DNA of 23,998 nucleotides from a virus. A model generated the notes under the pieces. It was not told the DNA's origin. It made no database searches and was given only the letters and a program-made list of their open reading frames with translations. The position numbers and the translations under genes are program-made. Where the stretch lies: the IMG/VR virus record IMGVR_UViG_3300025889_000940, positions 1 to 23,998 of that record, one strand, 5' to 3'. Positions 15,457 through 22,204 of the stretch are shown here, piece after piece (the stretch's first letter is position 1; the number at the start of each line of letters is the position of its first letter).

Positions 15457-15722
15457 TGTATCTCATCCCCGCTCAGACATCCGAAATGATGAACTTTAGG
15501 CTTCTCAAAAAGCTCGAAAAGGCGCAGCACATCTGCGAACCCTGCGGAGCGGAGTTTGGAGAAGCCTCAGGTAAACCGTATGTTCTGAAAAAAGGGAGTT
15601 GCGACGTCTGTGGTGACCACACTCTGGTATCGGACACTAGTAATTGGGGTCACCTGAGGCGCGGTCGGCTAAAGACCGTCCGAACAATCACTGACAAAAT
15701 TAACGACGGGGCACAAGGCTAA
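15456..15722 (+). CDS. Zinc-ribbon small protein, 88 aa
   Basis: ATG at 15456 overlaps the methyltransferase stop by one base. Two CxxC knuckles (Cys27/Cys30 in ICEPCG and Cys49/Cys52 in CDVCG) about 20 residues apart form a classic zinc ribbon. The C-terminus is basic (WGHLRRGRLKTVRT). A later start at the double Met (11-12) is possible. Similar short zinc-ribbon proteins occur in many phages, usually without known function; nucleic-acid binding is plausible. Confidence 0.7.
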   Translation: MYLIPAQTSEMMNFRLLKKLEKAQHICEPCGAEFGEASGKPYVLKKGSCDVCGDHTLVSDTSNWGHLRRGRLKTVRTITDKINDGAQG

Positions 15723-15917
15723 GTGACGCAACTGGAGCGAAGTTGTTCTAGATGTCATTTCTTTGAACTTGTAAGCAAAGGGCCGCACAACCCGTACGGC
15801 TTCTGTCGCCGCCACGCTCCCTTCACCAACCAAAAACAAGGGGCTGAACCAGCTAAAGCTCAGTGGCCTCTTGTTAACGCTCATCTTGATTGGTGTGGAG
15901 AGTTTGAGCTGCTTTGA
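15723..15917 (+). CDS. Small Cys-rich protein, 64 aa
   Basis: GTG at 15723 directly follows the stop of the previous gene, with AAGG 5 nt upstream. Four cysteines (8, 11, 28, 58) in the pattern CxxC, GFCRR and WCGEF suggest one zinc site built from distant pairs. Trp residues near the last Cys (QWPLVNAHLDWCGE) give a recognisable small phage/bacterial pattern, but I know no function. It is the last gene of the three-gene rightward unit. Confidence 0.65.
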   Translation: MTQLERSCSRCHFFELVSKGPHNPYGFCRRHAPFTNQKQGAEPAKAQWPLVNAHLDWCGEFELL

Positions 15918-16008
15918 CAGACGAAACTCGCCTTTCTAGCGCTTTCCCACAGAGATTATTTCCCTAATAGCTTGCAAGGACGTCGTTTTTTATTACTGCC
16001 CTTTGCCC

Positions 16009-16203
16009 TTAGTCTTCTACAGCTTGCTCTTTGCTTGCTTTTTTTACATCCCACCCCTCGGGTTTCGTCCTGCGCGTCAACTGAATCTTTCTCTCGTCCA
16101 CGAGATGCCAGCTGCTCACGTACGAACCAACACCCCAAGCAGCCTTAATTAGGATGCTGTAGGAATCCTGTGGGATGACCTCAAAGTCTTCCTCGTCAAA
16201 CAT
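16009..16203 (-). CDS. Hypothetical protein, 64 aa
   Basis: ATG at 16203 lies inside the end of the upstream gene (8-nt overlap). The product mixes an acidic N-terminus (FDEEDFEVIPQ) with a basic C-terminus (RRTKPEGWDVKKASKEQ) and a central beta-like stretch (SYSILIKAAWGVGSYVSSWHLV). No motif recognised. It is last in a leftward run of small genes and converges on the Cys-rich gene ending at 15917, leaving about 90 nt in which I see no clear terminator. Confidence 0.55.
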   Translation of the reverse strand: MFDEEDFEVIPQDSYSILIKAAWGVGSYVSSWHLVDERKIQLTRRTKPEGWDVKKASKEQAVED

Positions 16204-16435
16204 CGTCTATACGATCTTCAGGAAATAACACCTTGTACACAAAGTTAATCTGAGCTGCTCTATCTGCATGGTACTTATGTGCTGCAAGGATTGTTCCTTT
16301 GATCACACTAGGTAACCGATTAATAATCTGATCATCATCAAGGTACGTATACAGCGCTTCCTTTAGATGATCCTCGGCGTGCTTCTCAAACGACGAACCA
16401 TCGTCGTAGGGAAAAGGAATAGGTTGGTCAGACAA
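16196..16435 (-). CDS. Hypothetical protein, 79 aa
   Basis: TTG start at 16435 with GGAG five to six nt upstream. The product is helical with an acidic N-terminal part and a conserved-looking core (EDHLKEALYTYLDDDQIINRLPSVIKGTILAAHKYHADRAAQINFVYKVLF). No membrane segment is clear. Translationally coupled to the next gene by overlap. Family not recognised. Confidence 0.6.
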   Translation of the reverse strand: MSDQPIPFPYDDGSSFEKHAEDHLKEALYTYLDDDQIINRLPSVIKGTILAAHKYHADRAAQINFVYKVLFPEDRIDDV

Positions 16436-16471
16436 AACTACTCCTGCCGCAGATCGAATTTAAACTCTAGA

Positions 16472-16642
16472 TCACCAGTGACGGATAACGCCAGCGATGA
16501 TGAAACAATTGGTCACGAGGTACGAAACAAAGATGATTGTCCGTACCCACGCAACACGGTCGGAAAGGACCTCACAATCTGATGCTTTTGGACCGAGAGC
16601 ATTCGCCCAGATGTGAAATGCTCGTTGTCGCCTGCGCCGCAT
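16472..16642 (-). CDS. Membrane microprotein, 56 aa
   Basis: ATG at 16642 shares a base with the stop of the preceding frame (TGATG), and the stop TGA is at 16472. After a very basic start (MRRRRQRAF) and a polar middle, the C-terminal 22 or so residues are strongly hydrophobic (VRTIIFVSYLVTNCF and on), a single likely transmembrane segment ending RHW. Basic N-terminus plus C-terminal anchor fits a small inner-membrane protein. An antisense frame of 111 codons covers the same DNA, but its product looks less protein-like. Confidence 0.45.
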   Translation of the reverse strand: MRRRRQRAFHIWANALGPKASDCEVLSDRVAWVRTIIFVSYLVTNCFIIAGVIRHW

Positions 16643-16818
16643 CAGTCAATATGAAGTTCGCCGTTCTCGTCCCACGAGAGGCTGTGCATCAAATGATAAG
16701 GCGGTTGCTTCAAATTTGCGACGTTACTGCCGCGATTATTAGATTTTGGGGCAGCAATCGCAATAAGTTTGCCGAGCTGCTCGTGGATGCGGTTTACACT
16801 TTCATTCGGAATAAACAC
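16642..16818 (-). CDS. Hypothetical small protein, 58 aa
   Basis: GTG at 16818, stop TGA overlapping the ATG of the next microprotein. The product has a helical start (NESVNRIHEQLGKLIAIAAP) and an ordered-looking end (YHLMHSLSWDENGELHID), with sensible amino-acid composition for a phage protein. No strong Shine-Dalgarno sequence is visible and an in-frame stop lies ten codons upstream of the GTG. Function unknown. The coupling to the next gene is the main support. Confidence 0.45.
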   Translation of the reverse strand: MFIPNESVNRIHEQLGKLIAIAAPKSNNRGSNVANLKQPPYHLMHSLSWDENGELHID

Positions 16819-16894
16819 CGGTCTAGAGCGAGTCAGATAACTCTAGGAAGCCTTCCCGCACAAGGGATCTAACGTAACGAAACCTTTCGTATTT

Positions 16895-16996
16895 CTAAGG
16901 AAGTAGTTTTTTACAGAGGCAGATTACAAGAAAACAAATAACCCAATAACTAACTGCAAAGTAAATAACGGCAGCTAGTGAAGCCTCTGACTCCAT
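16895..16996 (-). CDS. Single-span membrane microprotein, 33 aa
   Basis: ATG at 16996 immediately follows the stop of the preceding gene (TAGATG), with TTAAGGG about 8 nt upstream. After an acidic MESEAS, residues 7-28 are almost entirely hydrophobic (VIYFAVSYWVICFLVICL), ending in a basic KKLLP. This is a classic N-out, C-in small membrane peptide. Holin-like, antiholin or host-membrane modulator roles are all possible; none is shown. Confidence 0.6.
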   Translation of the reverse strand: MESEASLAAVIYFAVSYWVICFLVICLCKKLLP

Positions 16997-17416
16997 CTAA
17001 ACGCCCTTAACCATCTGAATGCTCCTACGAGCACGCTCAATGCCCTCACGAATTCCCGGTAAATTAATGAGTTCTTTAAGGGCTTCCCTTTCTACGTCAG
17101 AAACTTGTGTGTTGGAGTTTGCCTCTTCAAGAGTCAAAGGACCGTAAACAGAAGCAAGCTCAGGACGAGCAATGAACATATCTAAAAAAGCCTGAGCTTT
17201 ACGCCCAGCGTTATCAATATCTGCTTCAAACTGAACAGTGGAAGGGGGAGCCATCGACTGAGGAATTTCCCCAATCATTCCATAACGCATATACTCATTC
17301 TCAGGAGCAAAAGACACTTTGCTGTTCCAGAAAAACCCTCCATCAATTATAAGTCGACCACGTGGGGTCAAGAGATCGATTGTTGTTCTCCTAACCCTGT
17401 GGGCAATGGGGAGCAC
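16997..17416 (-). CDS. Hypothetical protein, 139 aa, with sequestered ribosome site
   Basis: GTG at 17416, with AAGGAG 7 nt upstream. The product has a basic N-terminus, a Gly/aromatic region (LIIDGGFFWNSKVSF), and a helical second half (AGRKAQAFLDMFIARPELASVYGPLTLEE, ending REGIERARRSIQMVKG). No family recognised. Its ribosome-binding site lies in a perfect 6-bp hairpin with the start region, and its stop is directly followed by the start of a membrane microprotein, so both are likely controlled together. Confidence 0.6.
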   Translation of the reverse strand: MLPIAHRVRRTTIDLLTPRGRLIIDGGFFWNSKVSFAPENEYMRYGMIGEIPQSMAPPSTVQFEADIDNAGRKAQAFLDMFIARPELASVYGPLTLEEANSNTQVSDVEREALKELINLPGIREGIERARRSIQMVKGV

Positions 17417-17427
17417 ATTTATGCTCC
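17410..17427 (-). promoter_or_regulatory. Hairpin covering a ribosome-binding site
   Basis: GGAGCA pairs perfectly with TGCTCC around a 6-nt loop. On the minus strand the GGAG is the Shine-Dalgarno sequence of the gene starting at 17416, and the GTG start lies at the edge of the stem. When folded, translation should be impeded. It could be a translational switch or thermosensor-like element; inference. Confidence 0.45.
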
Positions 17428-17443
17428 TTGCAGGTTTTCTTGA

Positions 17444-18457
17444 TTACTGGAAAGAAGCGGTTTCGTACTCAGGGAGTAAACCTCGGCGCTGAGCTTCGCG
17501 ATAAGCGACACCAGGATTAGCTTCCACCCAACTCATGAAAGCTTCTGGAGTCATACCGCGCATCTCGCCGGATTCCCACAGGCGACGCTGCAGTTCACCG
17601 CCCCGCGCCATTTCTGCACCGCGCACGTGAGTTTTGGCGTAGAAACGGGCAAGGTCATTTTCTTGAGTGCGCTCCTCAGGAGAAGGAGTTGAGGTAGGAG
17701 GCACCGTCCCTGTAACAGGCGCATGCCGCTCCTCTGCAGGACGAGTTTGAGGAGGAGCGGGAGGAACAGAACCGCCTCCATCAGAAGCAGGTGGAACAGA
17801 CCCATCAGGAGCAGGCGGGACAGATCTACCTCCAGTAGTAACGGCAGCCCTTTGCCAAAAGGGTCTCATATTCCGATCGAGCCCGCTTAATGCGTCCACC
17901 GAAGCTTGCGCTCTTTGCATAGCTTCAAGAGCATCAATTCTCGCCTGCCCACCTGGACTGGTCCCGTACATATTAAGAATACGGAGAGTCTCAGGATCGT
18001 TCAGGTTGATATCTTTAGCTTCAACCCTCGGCAAATCTCGAGTAAGAAGATCGCCGCCTAGCGAACCCAAGATACCGCCCGCAACGGTACCGGGACCAGG
18101 GAGGAGAACTGAGCCCACAGCTGCACCTAATGTACCGCCTAACTCGGAAGCCGCTAAATTAGCTGCAACTTGACTAGGAGCCCGCCCTTCGGAGAGCTGA
18201 AGAGCAGCATCAACCGCATTTAAAGCAGTACCAACAACTGGTACTGTTACTGGAGAGCTACGAACACGACTGAAAATACTAGGTAAACCGCCTGCCATAC
18301 GAGGAGCAGTAGGTTTCGGGGCCACACGTCTTAGCTGTGCTGCACCAGCAGCTGCATCACGGGCTGCTTGAGCTTTGCTGCTCAGCATGCCGACATTTTC
18401 CCAATTAAAGAGGGGACTAATGCCAACAGGTGCTTGAAAAGGACGAGGAGTCGGCAT
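17444..18457 (-). CDS. Ala/Gly/Pro-rich candidate internal virion protein
   Basis: 337 residues, ATG at 18457. The N-terminal half has hydrophobic Gly/Ala segments (SPVTVPVVGTALNAVDAAL near 70 and LGGTLGAAVGSVLLPGPGTVAGGILGSLGG near 110-140) like those of membrane-penetrating ejection proteins. A Pro-rich linker follows near 210-250, with a short motif (GSVPPAP or GSVPPAS) repeated three times. The C-terminal 90 residues are helical and charged. Similar architecture to the 566-residue protein upstream. Assignment as a virion protein is from composition and context. Confidence 0.6.
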   Translation of the reverse strand: MPTPRPFQAPVGISPLFNWENVGMLSSKAQAARDAAAGAAQLRRVAPKPTAPRMAGGLPSIFSRVRSSPVTVPVVGTALNAVDAALQLSEGRAPSQVAANLAASELGGTLGAAVGSVLLPGPGTVAGGILGSLGGDLLTRDLPRVEAKDINLNDPETLRILNMYGTSPGGQARIDALEAMQRAQASVDALSGLDRNMRPFWQRAAVTTGGRSVPPAPDGSVPPASDGGGSVPPAPPQTRPAEERHAPVTGTVPPTSTPSPEERTQENDLARFYAKTHVRGAEMARGGELQRRLWESGEMRGMTPEAFMSWVEANPGVAYREAQRRGLLPEYETASFQ

Positions 18458-18611
18458 TTATAAGAACACCCAGGACATTTTGACCAGTCTAAAACAGTTA
18501 ACTAGGAAAAAAACGCATGTGGACATCAGGAGCGTGGTTAGAACATTCCTCCACGAGGATTTTTCCGCACTACCTCGAGGCCCAGACCGTTTTTTTTCTA
18601 TTTACGGCAGA

Positions 18612-18926
18612 TCATTCGGCGCCACGAAACCATTTGCGTTTTTCAGAGAACCATTCCGCCAAAGTGGTCGGATCCTGTGGTCCCGTAAGGTGATTAGACG
18701 GGTCAGGATCGCCCAAGTCCATCTTCTGCATAAAATCGTCCAGACTACCCTCTGGTACATCGCCATTAATAGCGGTACGCCGCGCTTTACGAAGCATCGA
18801 CTCAACCGAATGATTAACTTTCGCCAGTTTTTGGATCCATTCCATATCCCTAAACTGAACTTCCCCGCCGCTCGCAATCCTCTCGCAGATAAATTCACAC
18901 CGTTGACGCGTATTTGTCGACAGCAT
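18612..18926 (-). CDS. Hypothetical protein, 104 aa
   Basis: ATG at 18926. The N-terminus is compact and helical (RQRCEFICERIASGGEVQFRDMEWIQKLAKVNHSVESMLRKARR), followed by an acidic, polar C-terminal half (DDFMQKMDLGDPDPSNHLTG). I have an impression of similar short proteins in cyanophages but cannot name a family. A rightward frame overlaps it on the other strand; this frame has the better composition. About 155 nt between this gene and the next hold nothing convincing. Confidence 0.6.
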   Translation of the reverse strand: MLSTNTRQRCEFICERIASGGEVQFRDMEWIQKLAKVNHSVESMLRKARRTAINGDVPEGSLDDFMQKMDLGDPDPSNHLTGPQDPTTLAEWFSEKRKWFRGAE

Positions 18927-19008
18927 ATAGCGGCTGCTAGTCCTAATAGCTTAGTGCAGCCAAAAAGGTTTAGTTAACTACTTAAGTTATCCCTTAAGAG
19001 TCAGAGTA

Positions 19009-19074
19009 ACCGATCTTATTAAACGCTCGACGACCTAAAAGACGGAGGGACCGGTCTTATTTAAGGCTGGACGA
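19009..19074. repeat. Imperfect direct repeat, 25 bp, 41-bp period
   Basis: Two 25-bp copies starting ACCG (19009-19033 and 19050-19074) match at 21 of 25 positions. One copy codes for the C-terminus of the YRG microprotein and the other lies just after its stop. This looks like a local duplication that now sits in the 3' region of the gene. Confidence 0.55.
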
Positions 19075-19196
19075 TACTTAAGCCCTCGATAGCAGAGCCA
19101 CAGCGTTGCGCGATGGACTAAAGACCACCACTGAAGGTAGTCAGCGTAGTGCTTTTCACGATTGTAGGTAGCACCGCGATACACAATAGTAGTCAT
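19035..19196 (-). CDS. YRG-motif microprotein, 53 aa (DUF4278-like start)
   Basis: ATG at 19196, stop TAG at 19035. It begins MTTIVYRGATYNREKHY; the YRG followed by a Tyr/Asn pair resembles the N-terminus of DUF4278, a small family known mainly from cyanobacteria. The rest is Trp/Tyr/Arg-rich (QWWSLVHRATLWLCYRGLKY), with a second YRG near residue 36. Basic and aromatic, possibly nucleic-acid- or membrane-associated. This gene is the clearest host hint in the window. No Shine-Dalgarno is visible. Confidence 0.6.
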   Translation of the reverse strand: MTTIVYRGATYNREKHYADYLQWWSLVHRATLWLCYRGLKYRPALNKTGPSVF

Positions 19197-19264
19197 AGTG
19201 AGTCATATGCATATAAATAGTATAGATCGCTACGGTTATAGCCGCTCGAAAACAACGTAGCGTT

Positions 19265-19291
19265 CTCTTTAAAAAGTCTTAGATTAAAGAG
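19265..19291 (+). promoter_or_regulatory. Leader hairpin before a short rightward gene
   Basis: CTCTTTAA and TTAAAGAG form a perfect 8-bp stem with an 11-nt loop, ending 17 nt before the GTG at 19309. The AT-rich 19197-19308 region between divergent genes must hold promoters in both directions, but no consensus box pair is clear. The hairpin could be an operator or leader structure. Confidence 0.4.
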
Positions 19292-19308
19292 TACTCTGAT
19301 TTCGCCCC

Positions 19309-19533
19309 GTGGCACGGGAGTGGAACACGCCTTTGCGTGCGCCTTGGAACGGCACGATTAAAACGGCGCTCGATACGGTAGATAAACATAACCAGCACTA
19401 CTTCGAGAGCATGGATACGCGACATCTGATCGCGGCAGACCTGCTCCGAACTTACGTGGTCTTTTTAAAAGACCTTATTAAAGATATAGAAAACAGAAGA
19501 GATAACACTAACGACCAAACAGCACTTCACTAA
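19309..19533 (+). CDS. Hypothetical small protein, 74 aa
   Basis: GTG at 19309, no clear Shine-Dalgarno. The product starts MAREWNTPLRAPWNGTIKTALDTVDKHN and continues as a helix (DTRHLIAADLLRTYVVFLKDLIKDIENRR). It has protein-like composition with conserved-looking Trp and His residues. It is alone on the plus strand inside a leftward block, and its last 26 bp overlap the end of the 566-residue gene on the other strand, so the two transcripts converge. Function unknown. Confidence 0.55.
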   Translation: MAREWNTPLRAPWNGTIKTALDTVDKHNQHYFESMDTRHLIAADLLRTYVVFLKDLIKDIENRRDNTNDQTALH

Positions 19534-21208
19534 TACCAAACTCTCCCCTCGCAGGGTTAAAACGTTCCCTAGCAAGATCTAAACGACGTTGCACCTCACT
19601 TCGAACTAAATCGCTCTGCATTTGTTTTTTCTGTGCAGCAGATAGAGGTTTGATCTGTGCCGCGAGGGGTTTTTCACCTACGCGACTAGGTGAAGACACA
19701 CCTGTTCTCGGTGCCGTCCCTAAAAACTGACGCACTTTGGGCACAATACCCTCACCAGTTTCCTGTCGGACAACTTCATTAAGTGCTCGAGCACCAGCAG
19801 TACCAACCATACCGGCACCAAGACCAGGCGCTAATGGAGCAGCAACCGGCGTGGACAGCAACATCGCAGCACCAGCAGCAGTAGGTAAGCTCTGTGCAAA
19901 TTCACGAGCCATCTGTTGTCCCATGGCCACGGGGCCTTCAGCGTATCCAGTACGGATGGCTTCAGGACTCGGGATTAAATCAGACGCACCAGGAAGAAGA
20001 GACGCAGGAACACGTTTGATGTTTTGAACTACTTCGGGTACAGCAGCCGCAGCCATCGATAACGGGTCTCCTGCGAACAACATATTTGCAGAGCCCCCAT
20101 ATTTAGATGTACGTCCCGGAACACTATTTAAATAAAACCTTAGGTTTCTTCCAAGGTTGAGCATGCGGTTGTAGTTAGTTTCATCCACTGGAAGACCACG
20201 GGATTCTCTGTAACGATGGCCACCCTGTCCCGACAATAAGGAGGGGTTTGTTTCATCTTCAATCCAAGAAGGAGTAAAGTCACGAGACACCTCATAAGGG
20301 GCTTGTGCCTCTCCCAAAACCTCAAAACGCCGACGAAGAGGATTAATCAGCTTCCAGTTAAATAATTTGGAAGCTTCATCAAGCTGAAGACCGACATCAG
20401 CTAGATGCGGAGGGATTGTTTGGCTGACTTTTATAGGATCGCCGGGTTGTGCCCTAGACGAAAAAGGGTTTGAAGACTGAGACGCCTCAGCAAAACGATT
20501 AAGACGATCAGTAAATTCAGCACCGCGTGGGCCCTCTAAAGCCGCAGAACCAAAGTTAGGGGTCCCTTGTTCGGACATAGCAGCGGAATACTGCCCTAAA
20601 GCACGGTAAAAATTATGAAGCCGCTCGGCACCTGAACGCGAAAAAAGAGATTCCCGTAAGTTAACAGGTTTATTCGTAAGGATAGCCCGATCAATTTCCC
20701 TAGCTAAGAACTCATTAAGCGGACTTGCAGGACTAGCGGCTACTTCATAACCTTCGATAACTTTTGGTTGGACATCCAATGAATATCCTTTTTGCCACGG
20801 CAGATGATGGCTGATCGTCTCGTGTTGAGCTCCACCAAAGTCCTGAACATTTAAATTTTCGATACTCAACCCAGAATCTTTAGTCCAATCTTGTAGGCGA
20901 TCACCAAAAGCCTTTAATTCTGTTGGATCTAAGGACTGCAGGTAGTTCTGACGCTCTCGGAAAAGAAGATCTAACTCTTCACGCAGAGGTTTAGTCGAAA
21001 TCTGTGAACGAGGCCCCTCCTCCTCGGCTGATTTTTTCAATCGAGCGAGAATATCCGCCATTTCAGCGACATTTCGATCGTCCGCACCGCGAATGGGGCT
21101 ATCTTCCAGCGTATTTAAAGGCTCGGCAGAACGTAGACGGTCTAAATAATCCTCCATAAGCGCACGAGGATCCTCATACCTCGTACCACCTACAAAGATA
21201 TCGGCCAT
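19508..21208 (-). CDS. Large candidate internal virion protein, 566 aa
   Basis: ATG at 21208. The N-terminal 350 residues are polar and helical with many charged segments (LDRLRSAEPLN, LLFRERQNYLQSLDPTELKAFGDRL, FYRALGQYSAAMSEQ). A C-terminal region of Ala/Gly/Pro-rich hydrophobic segments follows at about 425-485 (AAGAAMLLSTPVAAPLAPGLGAG). A basic helical tail ends the protein (LDLARERFNPARG). Long soluble region plus membrane-active stretch fits an ejection or internal-core protein. No lysozyme, protease or other catalytic motif was seen. It is the first gene of the leftward block next to the large control region. Confidence 0.65.
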   Translation of the reverse strand: MADIFVGGTRYEDPRALMEDYLDRLRSAEPLNTLEDSPIRGADDRNVAEMADILARLKKSAEEEGPRSQISTKPLREELDLLFRERQNYLQSLDPTELKAFGDRLQDWTKDSGLSIENLNVQDFGGAQHETISHHLPWQKGYSLDVQPKVIEGYEVAASPASPLNEFLAREIDRAILTNKPVNLRESLFSRSGAERLHNFYRALGQYSAAMSEQGTPNFGSAALEGPRGAEFTDRLNRFAEASQSSNPFSSRAQPGDPIKVSQTIPPHLADVGLQLDEASKLFNWKLINPLRRRFEVLGEAQAPYEVSRDFTPSWIEDETNPSLLSGQGGHRYRESRGLPVDETNYNRMLNLGRNLRFYLNSVPGRTSKYGGSANMLFAGDPLSMAAAAVPEVVQNIKRVPASLLPGASDLIPSPEAIRTGYAEGPVAMGQQMAREFAQSLPTAAGAAMLLSTPVAAPLAPGLGAGMVGTAGARALNEVVRQETGEGIVPKVRQFLGTAPRTGVSSPSRVGEKPLAAQIKPLSAAQKKQMQSDLVRSEVQRRLDLARERFNPARGEFGISEVLFGR

Positions 21209-21231
21209 TTCGCTTCATAACACTAGAAAAC

Positions 21232-21259
21232 ATTTTATAGCAGTTTGCCACGCGGCAAA
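21232..21259 (-). promoter_or_regulatory. Leftward promoter-like element with palindrome at -35
   Basis: On the minus strand TATAAAAT (21239-21232) resembles a -10 box about 24 bp before the ATG of the 566-residue gene. The perfect palindromic arms TTTGCC and GGCAAA (21244-21259) lie where the spacer and -35 would be; no TTGACA is present. This arrangement suits an activator- or repressor-controlled promoter. Confidence 0.4.
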
Positions 21260-21266
21260 TTTTTTT
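21244..21266 (+). terminator. Rho-independent-terminator-like hairpin with T7 tail
   Basis: Read rightward, TTTGCC-ACGC-GGCAAA is followed at once by seven T residues. The stem is short but the geometry is that of an intrinsic terminator. It would stop plus-strand transcripts that run antisense through the 566-residue gene. The same palindrome could instead be an operator for the leftward promoter. Confidence 0.5.
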
Positions 21267-21274
21267 CGCTGGGC

Positions 21275-21292
21275 GTATCAGTATGTTGATAC
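21275..21292. repeat. Inverted repeat GTATCA/TGATAC with ATACCC repeats
   Basis: GTATCA, a 6-nt loop and TGATAC form a perfect stem; flanking GGG and CC extend it with a bulge. The motif ATACCC occurs three times between 21290 and 21330. Repeated short motifs beside an AT-rich patch (TATATATA at 21363) can mark an origin or regulator sites, but this is only suggestive. Confidence 0.35.
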
Positions 21293-21450
21293 CCAAAACT
21301 TTTACCCCCAAAATACCCCGCCGATACCCAGAACCTTCTCGCCCCCGGCGTGTATAAGACTCTATATATAAAAAAAAGGGCACATTGCGGGGTCGAAAAG
21401 TTATACGTTGCGCCCTAGATATGAAGGAGCATGGTGACTTGATGTAGCCT

Positions 21451-21598
21451 CGCGCGTGTGTACGCGTGTGTACGCGTGCGTGTGTGCGTGTGCGGGCGGG
21501 TGTGTGCGCGCAAATGCGCGTGCGTGTGCCTGCGCGTGCCCGTGTGTGCGTGCGTATGTGTGCGCGTGTGTGCGTTTTCTCCGCGCGTGCGCACATCA
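21451..21598. repeat. Alternating pyrimidine-purine (CG/TG) tract, Z-DNA-prone
   Basis: A low-complexity run of CG, TG and occasional TA steps. Perfect pyrimidine-purine alternation holds for 44 bp at 21451-21494 and for 34 bp at 21541-21574, with shorter runs between and after. Frames through it encode only Thr/His/Arg or Cys/Val/Arg repeats and are not credible genes. Such DNA is among the best at flipping to left-handed Z-DNA under negative supercoiling. Confidence 0.8.
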
Positions 21599-22204
21599 TA
21601 TGCGCGTTTCGATCCCTGCCGCACTGAGCTCACCTAGTGTGACGATCAGATCTCTGGCACAAGGTTTGGTTTCTGGCTCCCGTTTCGTGATCTCATTAGG
21701 TCACTGAGGCCCAGGGCTTCAGTCGAACCTTGACAATCCAGCAGCAACCACGCGGCAACTAGCGAGCCCGTGGCAGTCCTGAAGCTCTGAAGCTTTCGGC
21801 CCTGCGATCCTTTGAGATCCCGCCGATTGTTTCCCTTTGTTTCAAGTCCTGCCCTAAGCGTCTCGCCAAGCTGCCCCCCATGCTGTAGGATTCAGGGCAT
21901 CAGGGATCACACCCTGCGCACCTAGACAATCCAGATACATTCTGCCTGATACATGGGCAGGCCCCCAGGGATGATGTGCCCTTTATCGGTGAACTCCGAG
22001 CAAGCACATTTAACTGTGGCCGCTTGAAACTGTAGGCATAGTGTGTCCGGACTCTAGGGGAGGAACCTTGACAATTTCATAAGTAAGACTGAGCAGGCGA
22101 ATTAGGTCACTGCCGCAGTGTCACAAGTCGGGCGGGATCCCTTGGGCATTGGTTAGGGCATACTGAAACGGCCAGCCAGAGATAACTTTCTCTAGAACTG
22201 TAAA
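21599..22204. other. Non-coding stretch with spaced short repeats
   Basis: No convincing gene is seen on either strand. Two short motifs each occur twice: ATTAGGTCACTG at 21695-21706 and 22101-22112, and GAACCTTGACAAT at 21725-21737 and 22063-22075. Their order is swapped between the two copies, about 360 bp apart. TTGACA in the second motif resembles a -35 box, but no -10 lies at 17 bp. A third partial match, TAGACAATCCAGAT, lies near 21925. Several weak stems are present. Confidence 0.5.
21748..21773 (+). other. Hairpin, 8 bp with one bulge
   Basis: CCACG and GGC on the 5' side, separated by one bulged C, pair with GCC and CGTGG around a 9-nt loop. It lies ten nt after the first GAACCTTGACAAT copy, so it could be part of a transcript starting nearby. 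There is no U-run after it. Confidence 0.35.

Noticed and set aside
16537-16872. A 111-codon plus-strand frame
   Set aside because: It has no ribosome site, a less protein-like composition and lies antisense to two minus-strand frames joined by a TGATG contact.
18461-18530. A 22-codon hydrophobic frame ending just before the 337-residue gene
   Set aside because: Too short and without a clear ribosome site; an in-frame stop before a start codon can arise by chance.
18480-18977. A 165-codon plus-strand frame
   Set aside because: It is antisense to the 104-residue gene at 18612-18926, which has the better composition and fits the direction of its neighbours.
21174-21707. Frames with Thr/His/Arg or Cys/Val/Arg repeats in the CG/TG tract
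   Set aside because: These are simple-sequence translations with no ribosome site or family resemblance.
21725-22075. TTGACA boxes as plus-strand promoters
   Set aside because: No -10-like hexamer lies 16-18 bp downstream of either copy.
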